From Dryococelus australis (Eukaryota; Arthropoda; Insecta; Phasmatodea; Phasmatidae), in contig CM057002.1 in assembly GCA_029891345.1 (NCBI GenBank), positions 17,730,295-17,794,294 on the forward strand: a stretch of DNA of 64,000 nucleotides. The letters are read 5' to 3'. Made by a program: the position numbers and the translations under genes. The notes beneath the pieces are model-generated. The model saw only the letters and a list, made by a program, of their open reading frames with translations, ran no database searches and was not told the DNA's origin. Numbering within the stretch: position 1 is the first letter of the stretch; each line of letters begins with the position of its first letter. Below are positions 10,046 through 22,586 of this stretch, in pieces.

Positions 10046-11228
10046 CTATATTGACTATCTCCATTACACGTGTGTGTATTTAGGCTTTATGTGTATATAA
10101 TGGCATTACATAAAGTTATGTTTTGAGAGATAAATTTGTTGTGCACTTATAGTGCCATGAATTTATGACATAGCGGTGTTTGAATTTTGGAAATCTGTTA
10201 ATTAGTTTCAGAGTTGTGATTTAACGAAGTTGGGAAATGTGACTAAACCTCAAAGTGTAAATACCAGGCTGTGGCGGGGCCCGGGCCAACATGGGACATT
10301 CTCGGCAAGGTTATTCTTAAGGGTCTGTATCGCGTTATCTGTGGAATTTTATTTTTAGAACAGCCCGACCGGATCTTAGAATTTTCAAGGTTATGGACTT
10401 AGAACATTTTTGTGGTCGTAATAGGAATTTAGGTGTTGTCGTAAAAATATTTGGCATGTATTTAAATGATTATCCTTAAGTTACTCCGGCACTGAACTGC
10501 TGTGATTGGCTGGCAGTCGCCTCAGACGTGTGAGAGTTCAAATCATCCAATTACGAAATTGTTTCTGAAGTAACATGTTTTCCAGTACAAATAGTCGTGG
10601 AACCTTTGCGCTGAAAAACACGTGGCCCTAGCGATAGGAGATTATTTTGACTTCAAATATGTTCTCAAAAGTTATAATTGAAGTACCGGCAAATGGCGTA
10701 AAGAATTTCCGAGAAAATATTTTCATAGTGTACTGGTAACGCGGGCAATAAAGTTGAGCTTTAACCAATTAATGTATTAATGTTCTATGAAAATAATTAA
10801 AATGTAACATTTTGTGTTTTTTTTACATTAGTTTTAGGAAAGTAACTATCCACTTTTGCCATTTACTACCCAATACATTGGCTGTATCTCTCTGCACAAC
10901 TATTTGGGACCAATATTAGCCTCATGTTGCGTGTTTGAATGTTTCACAACGATAACTGGCAAACCTAATGCCATAGAACTTGACTTATTTTAATAGTGAC
11001 TGGGCAAAAAATTTGCTTGTTTAGGTATGGCTCCCTGTGACGACATGAGCTTTGAAAGTTTAGCCCGAGGAACCCCTCATCACATTTGCATCGACGTTTA
11101 TTCCAAATGTTTCGATCAGCTGTTAGTTTTTGAATTTTCAAAATATTAAGTTGTCGTTTCGGCAGGTGTTGATGCCGAACGTTATGAATATTCACATAAA
11201 AATGCGATCGACTGTAAAGATGAACCGA
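10046..11228. other. Intergenic stretch with an hAT-4-like fragment
   Basis: At about 10480-10630 the order TCAAATCATCCAATTACGAA, AAGTAACATGTTTTCCAG and ACACGTGGCCCTA parallels the right half of hAT-4 (5419-5716). The left half is not recognisable. The rest of the stretch shows no supported feature. Confidence 0.4.
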
Positions 11229-11276
11229 CTAAGGCCATGTCTCAATTTAACGAATACTCTCTCTCTCTCTCTCTCT

Positions 11277-11308
<32 letters not shown>

Positions 11309-11955
11309 CACTCTTTCGCACAACCTGGCGAGAACATTGCTTCGCGAAATTCTCGTGCTCTCGCTCTGGGAATAGAGACAATCACTCTCTCGTTTCTCTC
11401 CGACGTCAGGCCAACAGCTGATGCTAACAGGTAAGAAATCATGTTAAGCTAAAATCGCGGTCATAGCTATTGAAAGTAATTTATGCGTGTTCAGAACTAA
11501 TTATAGCACTACCAGCATAATCATTAGCGCATAAAATACTATTATTTTTGTTTTATATTTTACCGTCATGTTACAGCAAAGCGACAAAAAAACCTAGACG
11601 TAGTCAGAAATCCGTGTTTATATTTTTATAAATACATGTTGCGTATATCATTTCGCTGTTTAAAACAGTTGAAATTATTCACTTACAGTTAAAATACAAC
11701 GTGGTTTTGGCCCAGAAAACTACTATAACCTTACTCAAACACGGAAGTAATGTAAACAAATATGGCGCCTGCGAGAGAGCGCCCGCGAGTATACAACTTC
11801 GTGCTCTCTCTCTCTCTCTCTCTGTGTGCTCTCGCTCTTTCGCGCTCTCTCCGAAGTATCGAGACGACCAGAGAGCGTTCTCTGAGGTCGTAATGACGTC
11901 GCGAAAGCAAGTGCACGAGAGAGCGCTCTATGGGTCAATTGAGACACGGCTTTAG
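11229..11955 (+). mobile_element. Inverted-repeat element with CT/GA-rich arms
   Basis: The left tip CTAAGGCCATGTCTCAATT is the inverse of the right tip AATTGAGACACGGCTTTAG with two mismatches. Inside, both arms are dominated by alternating CT and GA runs and CTCGCTCT-like blocks that can pair. The element is 727 bp. No convincing target duplication is visible, so its superfamily is undetermined. Frames of 60-115 aa inside are low complexity. Confidence 0.55.
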
Positions 11956-13524
11956 ATAGGAGACAGTCATGACCGAAAGTTTCATCCGATTTAATATGTA
12001 GATTGCTACAGCCGTTACTTCGATACGAACACAGAATATTTAAAGGGCCCCTCCCGCTAGTAAAGAAATTTAAACACCTCAAGGCAGTGGGGAAGCATTG
12101 TGGCGGCTGCTGTAGGCCATAAACAAGCTTTGCGTGACTTCTTTTCCTCAGAATGTTAAGCGGTGACTATAAAGTTTCAATACAGCAATCTGTTCAAAAG
12201 ATATACAGCATTATCGCAATATTTTAAAACACGGTTAGACATATGAATAGATATTGTAACCAGAAGGGCAGTTACAGATACAGCAATTTTTGCTGACTTC
12301 AACACTTTACAACGACCACATTTATGTCTCGGTAACCAAATCTATAAATTGGCAACAAAATATCTACTTTAATTTCTGCCCTGAAAAAAAAAAAAGCTTT
12401 ACATTAAAATATCCCATAGCTATTTCAAAAATTTTAATAGAAACCATTGTTCACAATGAGCCCATATGAAAGCTAGGCAGGCCCCTTAAAAATACGGAGG
12501 TTAGACAACACGTCATAGTGCAGACTGCAGTCGCTCACGTCAGCGAGATGACGTCACTGACCTGCAAGATGTTGGAGCGCCGTTCCTCAATCAGCTAATG
12601 TTAGAAACTTGCTCGCCAGACGGAAACACAGCCCGTAGGGAGTCTTCCGGGGAACGTTCCACTTGGCCTAAAAGTCAGTTGGTCTAAAAGTCAGTTGGTC
12701 TAAAATAACAACGGTGCCCGTCCTTCGCAATACGCGTCAGCCAATCAGGCGAACGGTTCGTTCCAGAGCCTAGCGCTACCGCCAATTAGACGAATGTGTA
12801 AGGCGACTTAAAAGGAAATGCGACTCTATTTCATATCTGTACGCTTTGTACAACTTTGTAGCAACTGGAAAACTTTACAAGTCAGTTTCGTTAATATTTA
12901 TTCACGTGAGTTAAACATTTCGCACAGTCATCGCGTCCACGATCACGGACACGTTGCGAATGAGCGACACTTATGACCGATGCTGTACGTTCCAAGGTGA
13001 GCCTCAGAGCCCAGTTGGTACTTTCGAGTCTTCCTTGAGGCCAATCGGAGACGGGGAATTGTGTGCCCCTGTGACGTGAATGTTTAATGTCAGCGCGTTA
13101 GTCACTGATTGCAAAAAAAGAACTGAACACAAGTACAGAAAAAATTACGTGATTGCAAACACTTGTACTCAGTAATTAATGTGTGACCAGAAGGGTTAAT
13201 ACAATAATATTATTACAGTTAAAGTGATATCATGCGAAGTTTACGAATTGGTTTTACACATATTAAAATACCGCGCACTGCGTATAAAACGCCAGTGTGG
13301 TTGTCAGACAGACGAGTGCTATTTTAAGAGAAATATTTGTCGCAGTAAATATTTTTTACTGTAAATGCCATATATGCAAAGAATTGTGTTAAGTGTAATA
13401 ACATGAGTTAAATAGCATAGGGAAGGAATTTTTTACGAGCATTCATATTTAGGAGTTGAATTAGTCTTAGGCGACATTCACAGTTCGTAAACAGGAAAAC
13501 ACTCGAGGAACTTCTGCAGGGATT
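11956..13524. other. Unassigned stretch
   Basis: Near 12668-12705 the phrase AGTCAGTTGGTCTAAA is repeated in tandem (two full copies, one partial). A TGACGTCA octamer lies at about 12549. There is no frame with a recognisable domain and no family shared with the rest of the window. Confidence 0.4.
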
Positions 13525-13582
13525 ACTCTCTCTCTCTCTCTCTCTCCCGCCCCCCCCCCCTCACTCTCTCTCTCTCTCTCTC
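13525..13582. repeat. CT microsatellite interrupted by a C run
   Basis: Two (CT)n runs flank CCCGCCCCCCCCCCC. A similar shorter (CT)n run lies at about 13977-14000. Both account for Ser/Leu- or Glu/Arg-rich short frames in this area. Confidence 0.9.
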
Positions 13583-15558
13583 GATGGCATACGTGCGCCC
13601 AGAAGAGCCACATGTTTGAAAACACCGTGGAGCGTGGCACTTGAGAAAAGTTCGTCATAACGGTGGGAAAGTGGTAGTATTTTTCCCTCCAGTCATCTTT
13701 CTCGCATCCCCTACCCCTCCTCAACCCCTTCTTCCCACCCTCTTCCCCTTGTGCGCCCCAGGGACCCGAACATCAGCCACAGTTATGAAGAGGCTCGCCT
13801 GCAGGCCGTAATGTGTTTGGACGAAGGTTCGCCCCCGATATTGGGAGACGTTGGTCGGCCGAAAAGTTTTCACTGGGAAAGCCTGCGAATTTATGTGTCG
13901 GCCCCCGCAAATGATACTGAATCCACAGGAATCCTTTTACAAACCAATATTTTCTTCCTCTCTCATTCTTTTTCCCTATCTCTCTCTCTCTCTCTCTCTT
14001 CATTTTCTGGAGAGAGAAAAAAAGTATCTCTCCAATTTGTATCTTAGGAAGTTAAAGAGCTCTTTCAAGCAGACGAAGTAATCCATACCGTACAATCAAA
14101 TCAGTTGTAACTTGGGGAAGGTCTGTTCTACACAACCATCAATGAATACCTCATCTTTAAGAAAACAGGCTTCAGAAGTGTTTATTTATTAGTACTTAAT
14201 TTTTTTACAAAGCCAAAATTAAATGAGACGTCTTTCTGTAAATACGAGGGGCACAAAAGAATTTTGCGAAGGAAAAGGAACGATTCCAGTTCAATATTAT
14301 AACATATGTTTACATAGGTCCCTCCTTTTAGGGAAGACGAAAAGAGGCTGATCCTTCATGGAATAGGCCGCCCTACGCGAGGAACAAGGTCGTCGACGTA
14401 TACAAATGGATTTAATTTCTAAAGAACACTGCAAATGTTTCGCTGTAAATTGTCATTTTGTAGACTACATATCGCTGCCTATTAAGGGGTCTGTCTGTCT
14501 GCAGCTATTTTGCGCATTCACGACCTCGAAACGTGTGAGCTCTAAGGGCATCTAAAGACAAATTAAAAGTTTCCGTATAAAAAATTTAGCAGCTAAATCT
14601 GATTCTGCCCGTTTTAATCATTTTCATACCCAAAGATTATATATATATAGACTACACTGAATTTTGAAAACTTCATTGAGGCTTAATTATAATACTTTCT
14701 CGTAGTATAGTGACTTTATTAGAGGAATTTCGGGTATTAAGGAATATCAATTTTATATCAAGTTTTTCGAGAATAATAGAAGTGTTAATAATCTTGAAAA
14801 TCCCATGTATGTTACGTTTATGCCTTTAACAGCCCAAATGGGTATGTATGGATTTTAAATTTATACTTATATACCAGAAAAGTTTTTTCCCCCAAAAAAC
14901 ATAATTGAAGGGTAATATGAAATAGTCGGGTAATATGAAACAGTGACATTAATTAAGTTAAATGAATCCTGTTTTCAATTTACATGAAGTTTATTGATTT
15001 AACAAACAGTAATATCTATGTAAAATATTTGTAAACATAAAAAAAGTAAAAATTATTACTTATAAAATTCGCAAATCTAATTAATTTTTTCAGCGCCAGC
15101 AAAGTCATTATGTGCCAATAAATAGCAGGGCAATTGCACCCACACTTTTCCTCTGAGTTCTGAAAATCATATCTTGGAAGAATATGCACTCAACTTGTGA
15201 TGGGGTATTATGAAATAGTGGGTATATCCTATTACTCGACTCGATATGTTTCAAAATTGCTGATTCTCCTATCTTTTCTGTGCGAAAATGGAATTTTATA
15301 CTCATGGGAATAGCATTCTTGACCCGGACTCTTTATCGTACATCGTAATTAAATTAGTTATCAAATTATCAAAACAGTGTTAAAAATTCGAAAACACTAA
15401 GCTGCACAAACTTTCCAAACGCAAAAAAAAAAACCGTGTATACAAACAACAACCGATTGACGACCGATACTTATGAGACTGAATGCAAGGAATCACGCGA
15501 GCCCTACGAATTAGTTCGATCGCCCTTCAACAGGTTGCAGCACATAGATATTCCATAT
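13583..15558. other. Unassigned stretch, mostly AT-rich after 14100
   Basis: A short phrase GGGTAATATGAAATAGT occurs near 14911 and 14927 and in modified form near 15200 (GGGGTATTATGAAATAGT), which may be the subterminal repeats of an unrecognised element. No coding evidence. Confidence 0.4.
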
Positions 15559-15903
15559 TATAGGCTGTTCGCGGTAAAATGAGCACTTTCGAACGCCCTG
15601 TTTATGATTTATTTGTATACATGTTGTGTATTCCTCCACCTTATGTAAAATTAACATTGCTATGGGCATCATCACTTTATTCATGCGTCGGTCAAATGGA
15701 ACTACTGTGAAATTATTAAGAAAGAGAAATATTTTTCAAATCTGCTCATTTTGCCCTTCGATGCTTGAAAAAAAAAAAAAACAGAAAGTGAAATAATTAA
15801 TTCCAAGTTATCACAAATGGTTGTCTAACACTTTTTATTCGACTTTAAGATATGGATCTACTTCTCATCCATCGTTACCAACTTTACTGGGCACATGTAA
15901 TAC
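15559..15903 (-). mobile_element. M1b element, truncated
   Basis: It starts TATAGGCTGTTCGCGGTAAA and then runs through the M1b interior in the opposite orientation to 4555 and 41099, as far as the ATCCATCGTTACCAACTTTA block. The distal end is missing where a SINE region follows. Confidence 0.65.
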
Positions 15904-15956
15904 CCTCCCTCCATAGTACTCGAACTTCCTCTATATCACACTCACTGCGGTGACTG

Positions 15957-16212
15957 GATGGAGTGGAGAGATTTGGACGGCTCTTAACATCCGGGTCTTG
16001 AGATCCCACGAGGTCGAAGTGAGGTGAGAAGGGAGCAGCACAGGAATGCAAAGTCGGGGAAACGGGAGATCCTCGGGAAAACCACCCGACCAGCGGCATC
16101 GTCTGGCACAATTCCCACGTGCGAGTATCCGGGAGCGACCCCACTGGGAATCGAACACAGTTGGCCTTGATGTGAGGCAAGTAGGCTGACAACTACACCA
16201 CCACAGTCCCAC
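15957..16212 (-). mobile_element. tRNA-derived SINE, near full length
   Basis: On the minus strand it begins with a tRNA-like head (GGTGGTGTAGTTGTCAGCC) with a B-box-like GTTCGATTCCC. The body (GACGATGCCGCTGGTCGG), the GTTTTCCCGAGGATCTCCCG block and the 3' GCCGTCCAAATCTCTCCACT end follow. It is the best-preserved minus-strand copy and carries a 133-aa chance frame. Confidence 0.8.
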
Positions 16213-16688
16213 GATAACTCAACTTGTACCACAAATAGTTTAATTGTACTAGGGTTGGCAACACTGGGACGGGACCCGTCGTGCTGTGTTAGGCTTGATG
16301 TTGGTTCGGCTGTCGTCGGGAAGTTCGTCCTCTGGATGTTGGTTGGCTGGTGTGCGGCCATCTTCTCAGAGCGTGTGTTCGGCATTCGTCATTGTAAGTC
16401 TACTTCTACTACAGGCTGGGAAGACCAATGTTAAAAGTTTGGGAACGAAAAATTTTCGCCCCTAGGTAAGCGATAGTGTCGCATGTGTGCCAGATTTGCT
16501 CTATTTTACACGTTAAAAACAGGATAACTGCAATAATCACAAATCAAATATATAATAACTTCGTAATGAAGTAAAATATTTATCTATTATTATTCACATA
16601 GCTTTAGATTTTAATTAAAAGTTACCTTTTCAAACACTGCGCCCCTAACCTCAGTAGAATTAACCTTAGTCGTAGTTTCGCTTTCGTA
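16213..16688. other. Unassigned stretch
   Basis: GC-richer to about 16390, then AT-rich. No repeat or domain recognised. Confidence 0.4.
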
Positions 16689-17120
16689 TATAATCCATTC
16701 ACAATTACTTCACACTTTTCTGAAGCCTTGCTAAAGTTCTACTTCCAGGATATTCCTCCGCCTCGGTGCAAACTATCTTAACTAAGTCTAGAAAACTATA
16801 CCAAAAACAACGCACTGAATTCTTGCGCACTAAATTGTAATAATATTTTCTATGTGAACTATTTCTTACTAGGCGCTACCAACACAAATGTTTTTCAATG
16901 TTTTATATATATTTAATATAGATGAAATGTTATAATTTATAAATAAAATATAGGCAAAACTTCAATATAACGAAAAATAGCAGACGTACTGTTATATTAA
17001 CAAAGGCATAAAACGCCTGAGACACTGACGTATTTAGTAAACAACCAAACACGTCATACATGGGGTAATTTTTCAATAGGTTAGATTCAAAAAGTGAGAA
17101 GAAACTGCGAATAGACTATA
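16689..17120 (+). mobile_element. F3 element, complete
   Basis: The left tip TATAATCCATTCACAATTAC and right tip GAAACTGCGAATAGACTATA delimit 432 bp. The interior blocks CTTGCTAAAGTTCTAC and CTTACTAGGCGCTACC match the other F3 copies and give the uninterrupted reference used to place the insertions at 177, 44526 and elsewhere. Confidence 0.8.
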
Positions 17121-17125
17121 GAAAA

Positions 17126-17172
17126 AAGAGATTTGGGTGGCTCTTAACATCGAGGTCTTGAGAGCCGATAGA
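17126..17172 (-). mobile_element. SINE 3'-end fragment
   Basis: About 47 bp (AGAGATTTGGGTGGCTCTTA, then ATCGAGGTCTTGAGAGCCG) equal the 3' region of the SINE in reverse. It directly follows F3. Confidence 0.6.
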
Positions 17173-18620
17173 AACACGGGCGTAACTTTCATTAAACGTA
17201 TCTCGAAGACTCTATCTTTGAAAAACCGGCTTGCCTAGCGGTAGAGAGATATTTATGTAGACACGAACCCGTCACAAAGAAGTTGATTCGTAAATGAAAA
17301 AAGTTCGGGATTACATAAAGCAAAATCTTGTGCTGGGGAAAAAATTTAAAAAAACGAACATTTGGTTTTGTACGCACACGGTGATTGAACCTATCAATAT
17401 TGGTGAGTTTTTTCGTTCCCACTTATTGCCCACAAGTTATTAAGTGTTCATAAAATATTGTACGTGGTAAGCACTCGAAAGAATAAAATCAGTGACACTC
17501 TTAATTGCAAGCCACGCAATACTACCTGCGTGCAGTGTTCTGTTATATACACGCATATGTGTGTGTGTGTGCGTGTGTGTGTGCATGGCCTTTTTTTTTC
17601 GTTTCCTACCTGTCATCATTAAAAGAAAATACTTAATTGTTTCCAAAAACAGATACAAGCATATTTAAATCGCTCGTGTATCTCTCGACTTGGTAAACCA
17701 GAAAATTCTGTTGGCTGGTCTGAATGGCAACAGCTCGGCTTGCAAAAAAAATTGCATACCTCCATTACAAAATATTTGAATGTTAAATATACTTTATGTA
17801 TAAATTCTAGGCACGCATAATACGCTTCATGCTATTTTTAGTTTATGTGTAGTTTAGAAAAAAAATTACGAAAATACATTACACTCGCAAGTCGATCAGG
17901 GAAAATCCAGTTACCTGGTGTATCCACGCATCGGAAATCATTTTTTTTCAATATTAACTGGAACGTGATTACCAAGGGTGTAGATTAAACTTTTACCGTA
18001 AACGCAGTGTTTTATTGGATTTCGGGTCGCGCAATGGTGCACGGAGAGGATAAATGTGGCCTGGTTCAAAACGGGCATTAAACTACGCGCCTAACGATTC
18101 TGTGCCATACCGCGCGGCGGTATTGAAACTCTAAGGTTGCGTTCACATTAGCACATTAGTAACAGTGACACGTTACGTAGCACCGATGCGTAACAACGTG
18201 TACGGCATCCGTTGTTACGACGTTCAACGCGGGTCTGTTCCGGCCGACATCGTTACTTTGGGTCACGCCAAAGAGAAGTAACGGTTACGACCCGTACTAG
18301 TTTAGTAGAGGGGAAGTGGGGTAGAGTGGGCGCCCGAGTTGCGCATAGACACTCTCCGTGTACACACCACTGGACTGCTTTATTGCAAACACGACCGTCA
18401 TAAATGACGTTGTAGTATGTCAGATTAGAAAGACTATTTATATAAAAAAAAGTGCTTTGAGATGTTTGTATACTTTCTCTAACCAATTTATGATAACATT
18501 GAAATATGAAAAAAAAAAAAAAATTCATTCATATAAATTATGCGTGTTTTGAAAATGCATATGTAAACAAACACATTCATCGCAGTTGACCATGTGACTT
18601 TGATAGTTGTATTGGTGTGG
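17173..18620. other. Unassigned stretch with a GT microsatellite
   Basis: A (GT)n run with one GC interruption covers 17557-17584. Around 18140-18300 the hexamers GTTACG and CGTAAC recur in both orientations after GGTTGCGTTCACATTAG, suggesting the end of an unrecognised inverted-repeat element. No gene is supported. Confidence 0.4.
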
Positions 18621-18626
18621 GCTAGA

Positions 18627-19669
18627 AGTAGTAGAGGCAAAGGGGTTCTATTTCACTTTTGATTAATCTGATTAACCCTTTGATATCAAATTGATATCAG
18701 AAGGGATAATCCTCAATCCGATATTAATCCGATCAAAGCAATTTAATCTCTTAATCCGATGAAATGTGATCAAATAAATTTGATGAAATAATTTTGATGA
18801 AAAAGTTTGATCAAATTTATTTGATGGATTTTCTTTTTTGTTTGTGTGTGTGTGTATATTTCTTTATTTTATTTCTTTTTTGGGGTGGGGAGCAGCTCTG
18901 GTACGTCCTCACCCCTGGAACTCTGGCCTCGTACTGAGGTGTGGTGTGTTGGGGACAGGGTATATCTGTGTTGAGTTTTGTGCAAGAGTGGCATAAGTTC
19001 TTTTTTTTGTTTGGAGGGGATATTGCACATAGGCGGTGTTGGAAGATAGGCGACTCTGGAAGATACGATTTACATAATGTAATATTTCAAATGAATAACA
19101 GTGGTGACGTATAACACAACATAAATTTCGGAGTCTTTAAACGAATATAGTCGAAATATATTTCAAACAAGTTCTATCTATCAATATAAATAAATAACCC
19201 AAGAGAAGTTATAACGAACACAACTACGTGAATAACCTGGTGTCGACAAGTGCCAGCTCACTAAACGATCACAACTACTTGAGTATCCTGTATGATATTA
19301 ATTAAAATCTACAACGAAGCAAAAATGTCCCTACCAATATATAAATTAAACAGTTAACGAACACAAGTACATGACTATCACTAAACGAATTACGGAACCC
19401 AGCTATCCTGTTTTTTTATTATAAATGAAATCGCACTAGCACCCCTCCCAAAACACGTCCGTTCGCCTGTGAGACTGGTGAGGAACTTTTGAAAGGGAAT
19501 CCACATGTTAAAATAAATTAATTTATTAACATGAGTAAAAAAAAAGTTTAACAGTCAGTGATTTTAATATACATCCATTCGCTCGGGAGGTCGCTGCAGC
19601 ACTGACTTGGATATATCACTTACGTCAACTTATAAGCTGAACGAGGTATTGAGACAAAACAGGACCTGT
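18627..19669 (+). repeat. Left terminal inverted repeat of the Polinton-like element
   Basis: It aligns in reverse to 27238-28314 over its whole length, with scattered substitutions and small indels. The outer part is rich in short GATTAATC, TTGATATCA and TTTGATCAAA palindromes. Further inward, phrases such as AACGATCACAACTACTTGAG recur in modified form (19204, 19264, 19357), as expected for multiple protein-binding sites near an element end. The arm ends inward at ACAGGACCTGT. Confidence 0.85.
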
Positions 19670-19779
19670 TGGTTTAATTGAACTTTTCAACTACATACTG
19701 GAAATGTAGTTAGTTATTTAGCATATAATGGCTGACGAATAAAGTAATTCCTGGTATTTTTTCGCCCTGTTCTAAATCA

Positions 19780-20054
19780 TGCAGTTACGTACAGAGTTCT
19801 TCTGTAGCCGCCGTCGATGCCGGTTCGGGATTTTTATACCTCGGCGTCGGGGTTGTGACGTCACTGTGTTTGTGCCGTTTCACGATTTTGCGCGTTTAAT
19901 GGACTTTCGAATAATGGCTTTATCGAGTTTTGAGGATTTTGCTGCCGTGTTTAACCACGTTTTTCGATGTTTTCGACGTTTCTTGTATTCGAAATTTGCA
20001 TTTTTGTTTACTGTACGGGTTAAGCCCAAGGCAACTTGCCTTTGCGCGATTTAG
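19780..20054 (+). other. GC-rich island inside the element, promoter-like
   Basis: Just inside the left arm, a CG-rich patch contains a perfect TGACGTCA octamer (about 19856) downstream of GGGATTTTTATACC, a TATA-like stretch. A 91-aa arginine/phenylalanine-rich frame spans it but has no recognisable domain. It could be the promoter region of the element's first gene. Confidence 0.3.
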
Positions 20055-20886
20055 GAGAAGAAAAAGTTACATATATTACTGTGAAGGATATTATAAATTG
20101 GTTGTCTACGATACACTAATATAACTACTCCAAAATATTTCTTAATCGCGAAGGCAACATATAAGCAAATAATATTTAATAATCAGTTTAATTTTTTACC
20201 CACGCAATATTGTATTCCGAATTAATAATTGTTCATAATTTAAGAGACTTTCTAACTGCTGTTATGAATGTAATTAAGTATATGTACGCATGGCCACATT
20301 TGACTTGGTGGCATTTGAAGAGAACATTTTGAAATACCTTCTTTATATTAATGGCTTTAAATTAGAGTGTCTAAATTCCCATTAATTATATATGAATTGT
20401 AATTAACTGTGATTATTTGGACAACTCTAAATATATACCTACTTGACGTATGACACTATACAATTTCCTATCATTGCATGTTGTCTGTGCTGAGTAATTT
20501 ACTAACATTTTCTTCACAAATATCTGCAAACCATTGAACTTAATATCATTGAGACTGATTTCAATAATCGTGCTGTCAATAAACGAGTAGTGTAAAAATA
20601 ATGCACTATACCAATTTATACAATGCTTTCTGTATAGAAAGGAAAAATATTTATTGGAGGTGTTTAGTTTTCAAAAATACAATATATGTTTAGTTCAAAG
20701 AGATAATTACAGATACGTACTGGATTCCTATTATTATAATGTTTCTTTATATGATTTTGTTAATTGTAATACTACATTATTTATAGCAAAAAAAGTATTC
20801 TTTGAGCATGTTTTGTTTAAAGTAAATAAATCTAGCTTCATTCCAAAAGGAAAGGTTTAGCAATGTTAAAACCTGTCATTGGGGTG

Positions 20887-20890
<4 letters not shown>

Positions 20891-20921
<31 letters not shown>
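20891..20921. repeat. TA microsatellite
   Basis: An uninterrupted (TA)n run of about 31 bases in AT-rich sequence. Confidence 0.95.
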
Positions 20922-20925
<4 letters not shown>

Positions 20926-21365
20926 CGTATAAATAAATATAGTGTGTATTATATATACATATAAATATTTTTTCTAATGGCGATCTCTAATCACTCATTT
21001 TTCTGTTTATGTAAAGCAATCGCTGTTTTTCCTTGCTTGTATGGCAGACATAATGAAAAAATCTGGTAAACTTTTTATGCCATGAAAAAACCGTGATAAG
21101 ATGGGAGATGGGACAATATACACACATGCATACTCATTATATGATCTTCGATCACATAATTTACGTATACACATTATCACATTACATATATCGCATTTAA
21201 GTGTTCAAAAAGTCTGCAAAACGTTTTGCACAGTTGGCGATAATTCACTCAAATTCTCTTCTGTGTATTGTAAGTTAATTACCAAATTTAATTCAATTGT
21301 TTAATTTATTTAAAATTAACCTCTATTTTTTTATTAATGAAACCCACAAATGACAGGGAGCTGTA

Positions 21366-21511
21366 ATGATACAAACTATGAGATCTATTACAATTTGTAA
21401 TTTTTATGATTGCACATCAAGTTCCAAAGAAACGGAACACAGAATTCCTGTAACTGTGCTAACTGTCGGAGTTCCATCATGGACTAGAACTTGTAATAGG
21501 TTCATTTTAAC
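21366..21511 (+). other. Possible small exon, unidentified
   Basis: An ATG-led frame of about 48 codons ends at ACAG|GTAATT, a good splice-donor context. A pyrimidine-rich acceptor (TTTAAACTTTTCAG) lies at about 22360, followed by about 33 bases before GTAAGA, and would continue the frame. I do not recognise the product. It may be a remnant of an element gene, or chance. Confidence 0.2.
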
Positions 21512-22502
21512 AGGTAATTCAGTATGTTTACCGGTATGTTAATTATTGTGTATACATATGGATTTGAACACATTTTCATACGATTGTTTCGTATATGTTT
21601 TGGACATTAACACACGCGTATTTTTATATTATTTTGAGAAATATTATTTATTTTTCGCCCCTCCTCGGTTTACAACTACTTTATTTAAAAAAAAACACGT
21701 AATATTTTCTTATCTGTAAACCACCAATCCAAACTTTACTAATGTTTTTATTTTTATGTTTGTTATTCTATGACAAGCTGGTACAGATTCTGAGATAAGA
21801 GGTTATGATCTGAATATGTTAATTTGCACTTATTTGTTTATTTCTTTCTTATTTTATAATTATTTTCTTTTATTTTAAAACATAATTATTTATTTTATTT
21901 GTTTTGTTGAGAAAAGATTAATGTTTAATTGTGTTTCAGTTTAGTTTACCGGAAGTAGTTCCTAGCGAATAGGATTTGGTTTTAGTGTAGTTGCCGGAAG
22001 GGGAACAAAAGAACTACATCAGAGAGTTATTAAATAAATCTCATTTTAATTTCCAATTCATTGCTACTGGCAGCAATTCAATTATTTTATTTTACTTTAT
22101 TTGTTTTTCATTATCGTCATTTAATATAATTATGTGAAGATGGTGGTATATTTTCATTTATTTTAAGTAATTCTATTTGCAGTAAATTATGTTAATTTTA
22201 ACTTTATCACAGACACACATTTAATTAGAATATTAATCACTCTTTCTCCCCCTGTTCTTTTCAAGCCAATTAAAATTAATACTAATTCCAAAGATGAGTT
22301 TTCTCTGTGTTAAATATAATCCTGTGTATGTTTTGACATGAGGTTATGTCTTTAAACTTTTCAGTGTCCCTGACAGCATGCCAGCTGATTGTTATGTGGT
22401 AAGAATCTGGTTTAATGTGCAAATATTTTGTCTTGACTACTTGTCTATGGTTTTTATCTCTTCGAACGCACACTATCATGATCACGAATGTGATCTGGCG
22501 CA

Positions 22503-22506
<4 letters not shown>

Positions 22507-22569
<63 letters not shown>
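22507..22569. repeat. AT microsatellite flanked by a 13-bp direct repeat
   Basis: About 31 AT dinucleotides. The phrase ACTATCATGATCA occurs on both sides (about 22472 and 22575), so the repeat plus roughly 90 bases looks inserted or duplicated within an otherwise continuous reading frame. Confidence 0.85.
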
Positions 22570-22570
<1 letters not shown>

Positions 22571-22586
22571 CCCAACTATCATGATC

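Noticed and set aside
18140-18310. Cluster of GTTACG/CGTAAC hexamers as a possible regulatory array
   Set aside because: The preceding GGTTGCGTTCACATTAG looks like a transposon tip, but no partner end or duplication could be found, so neither reading is supported.
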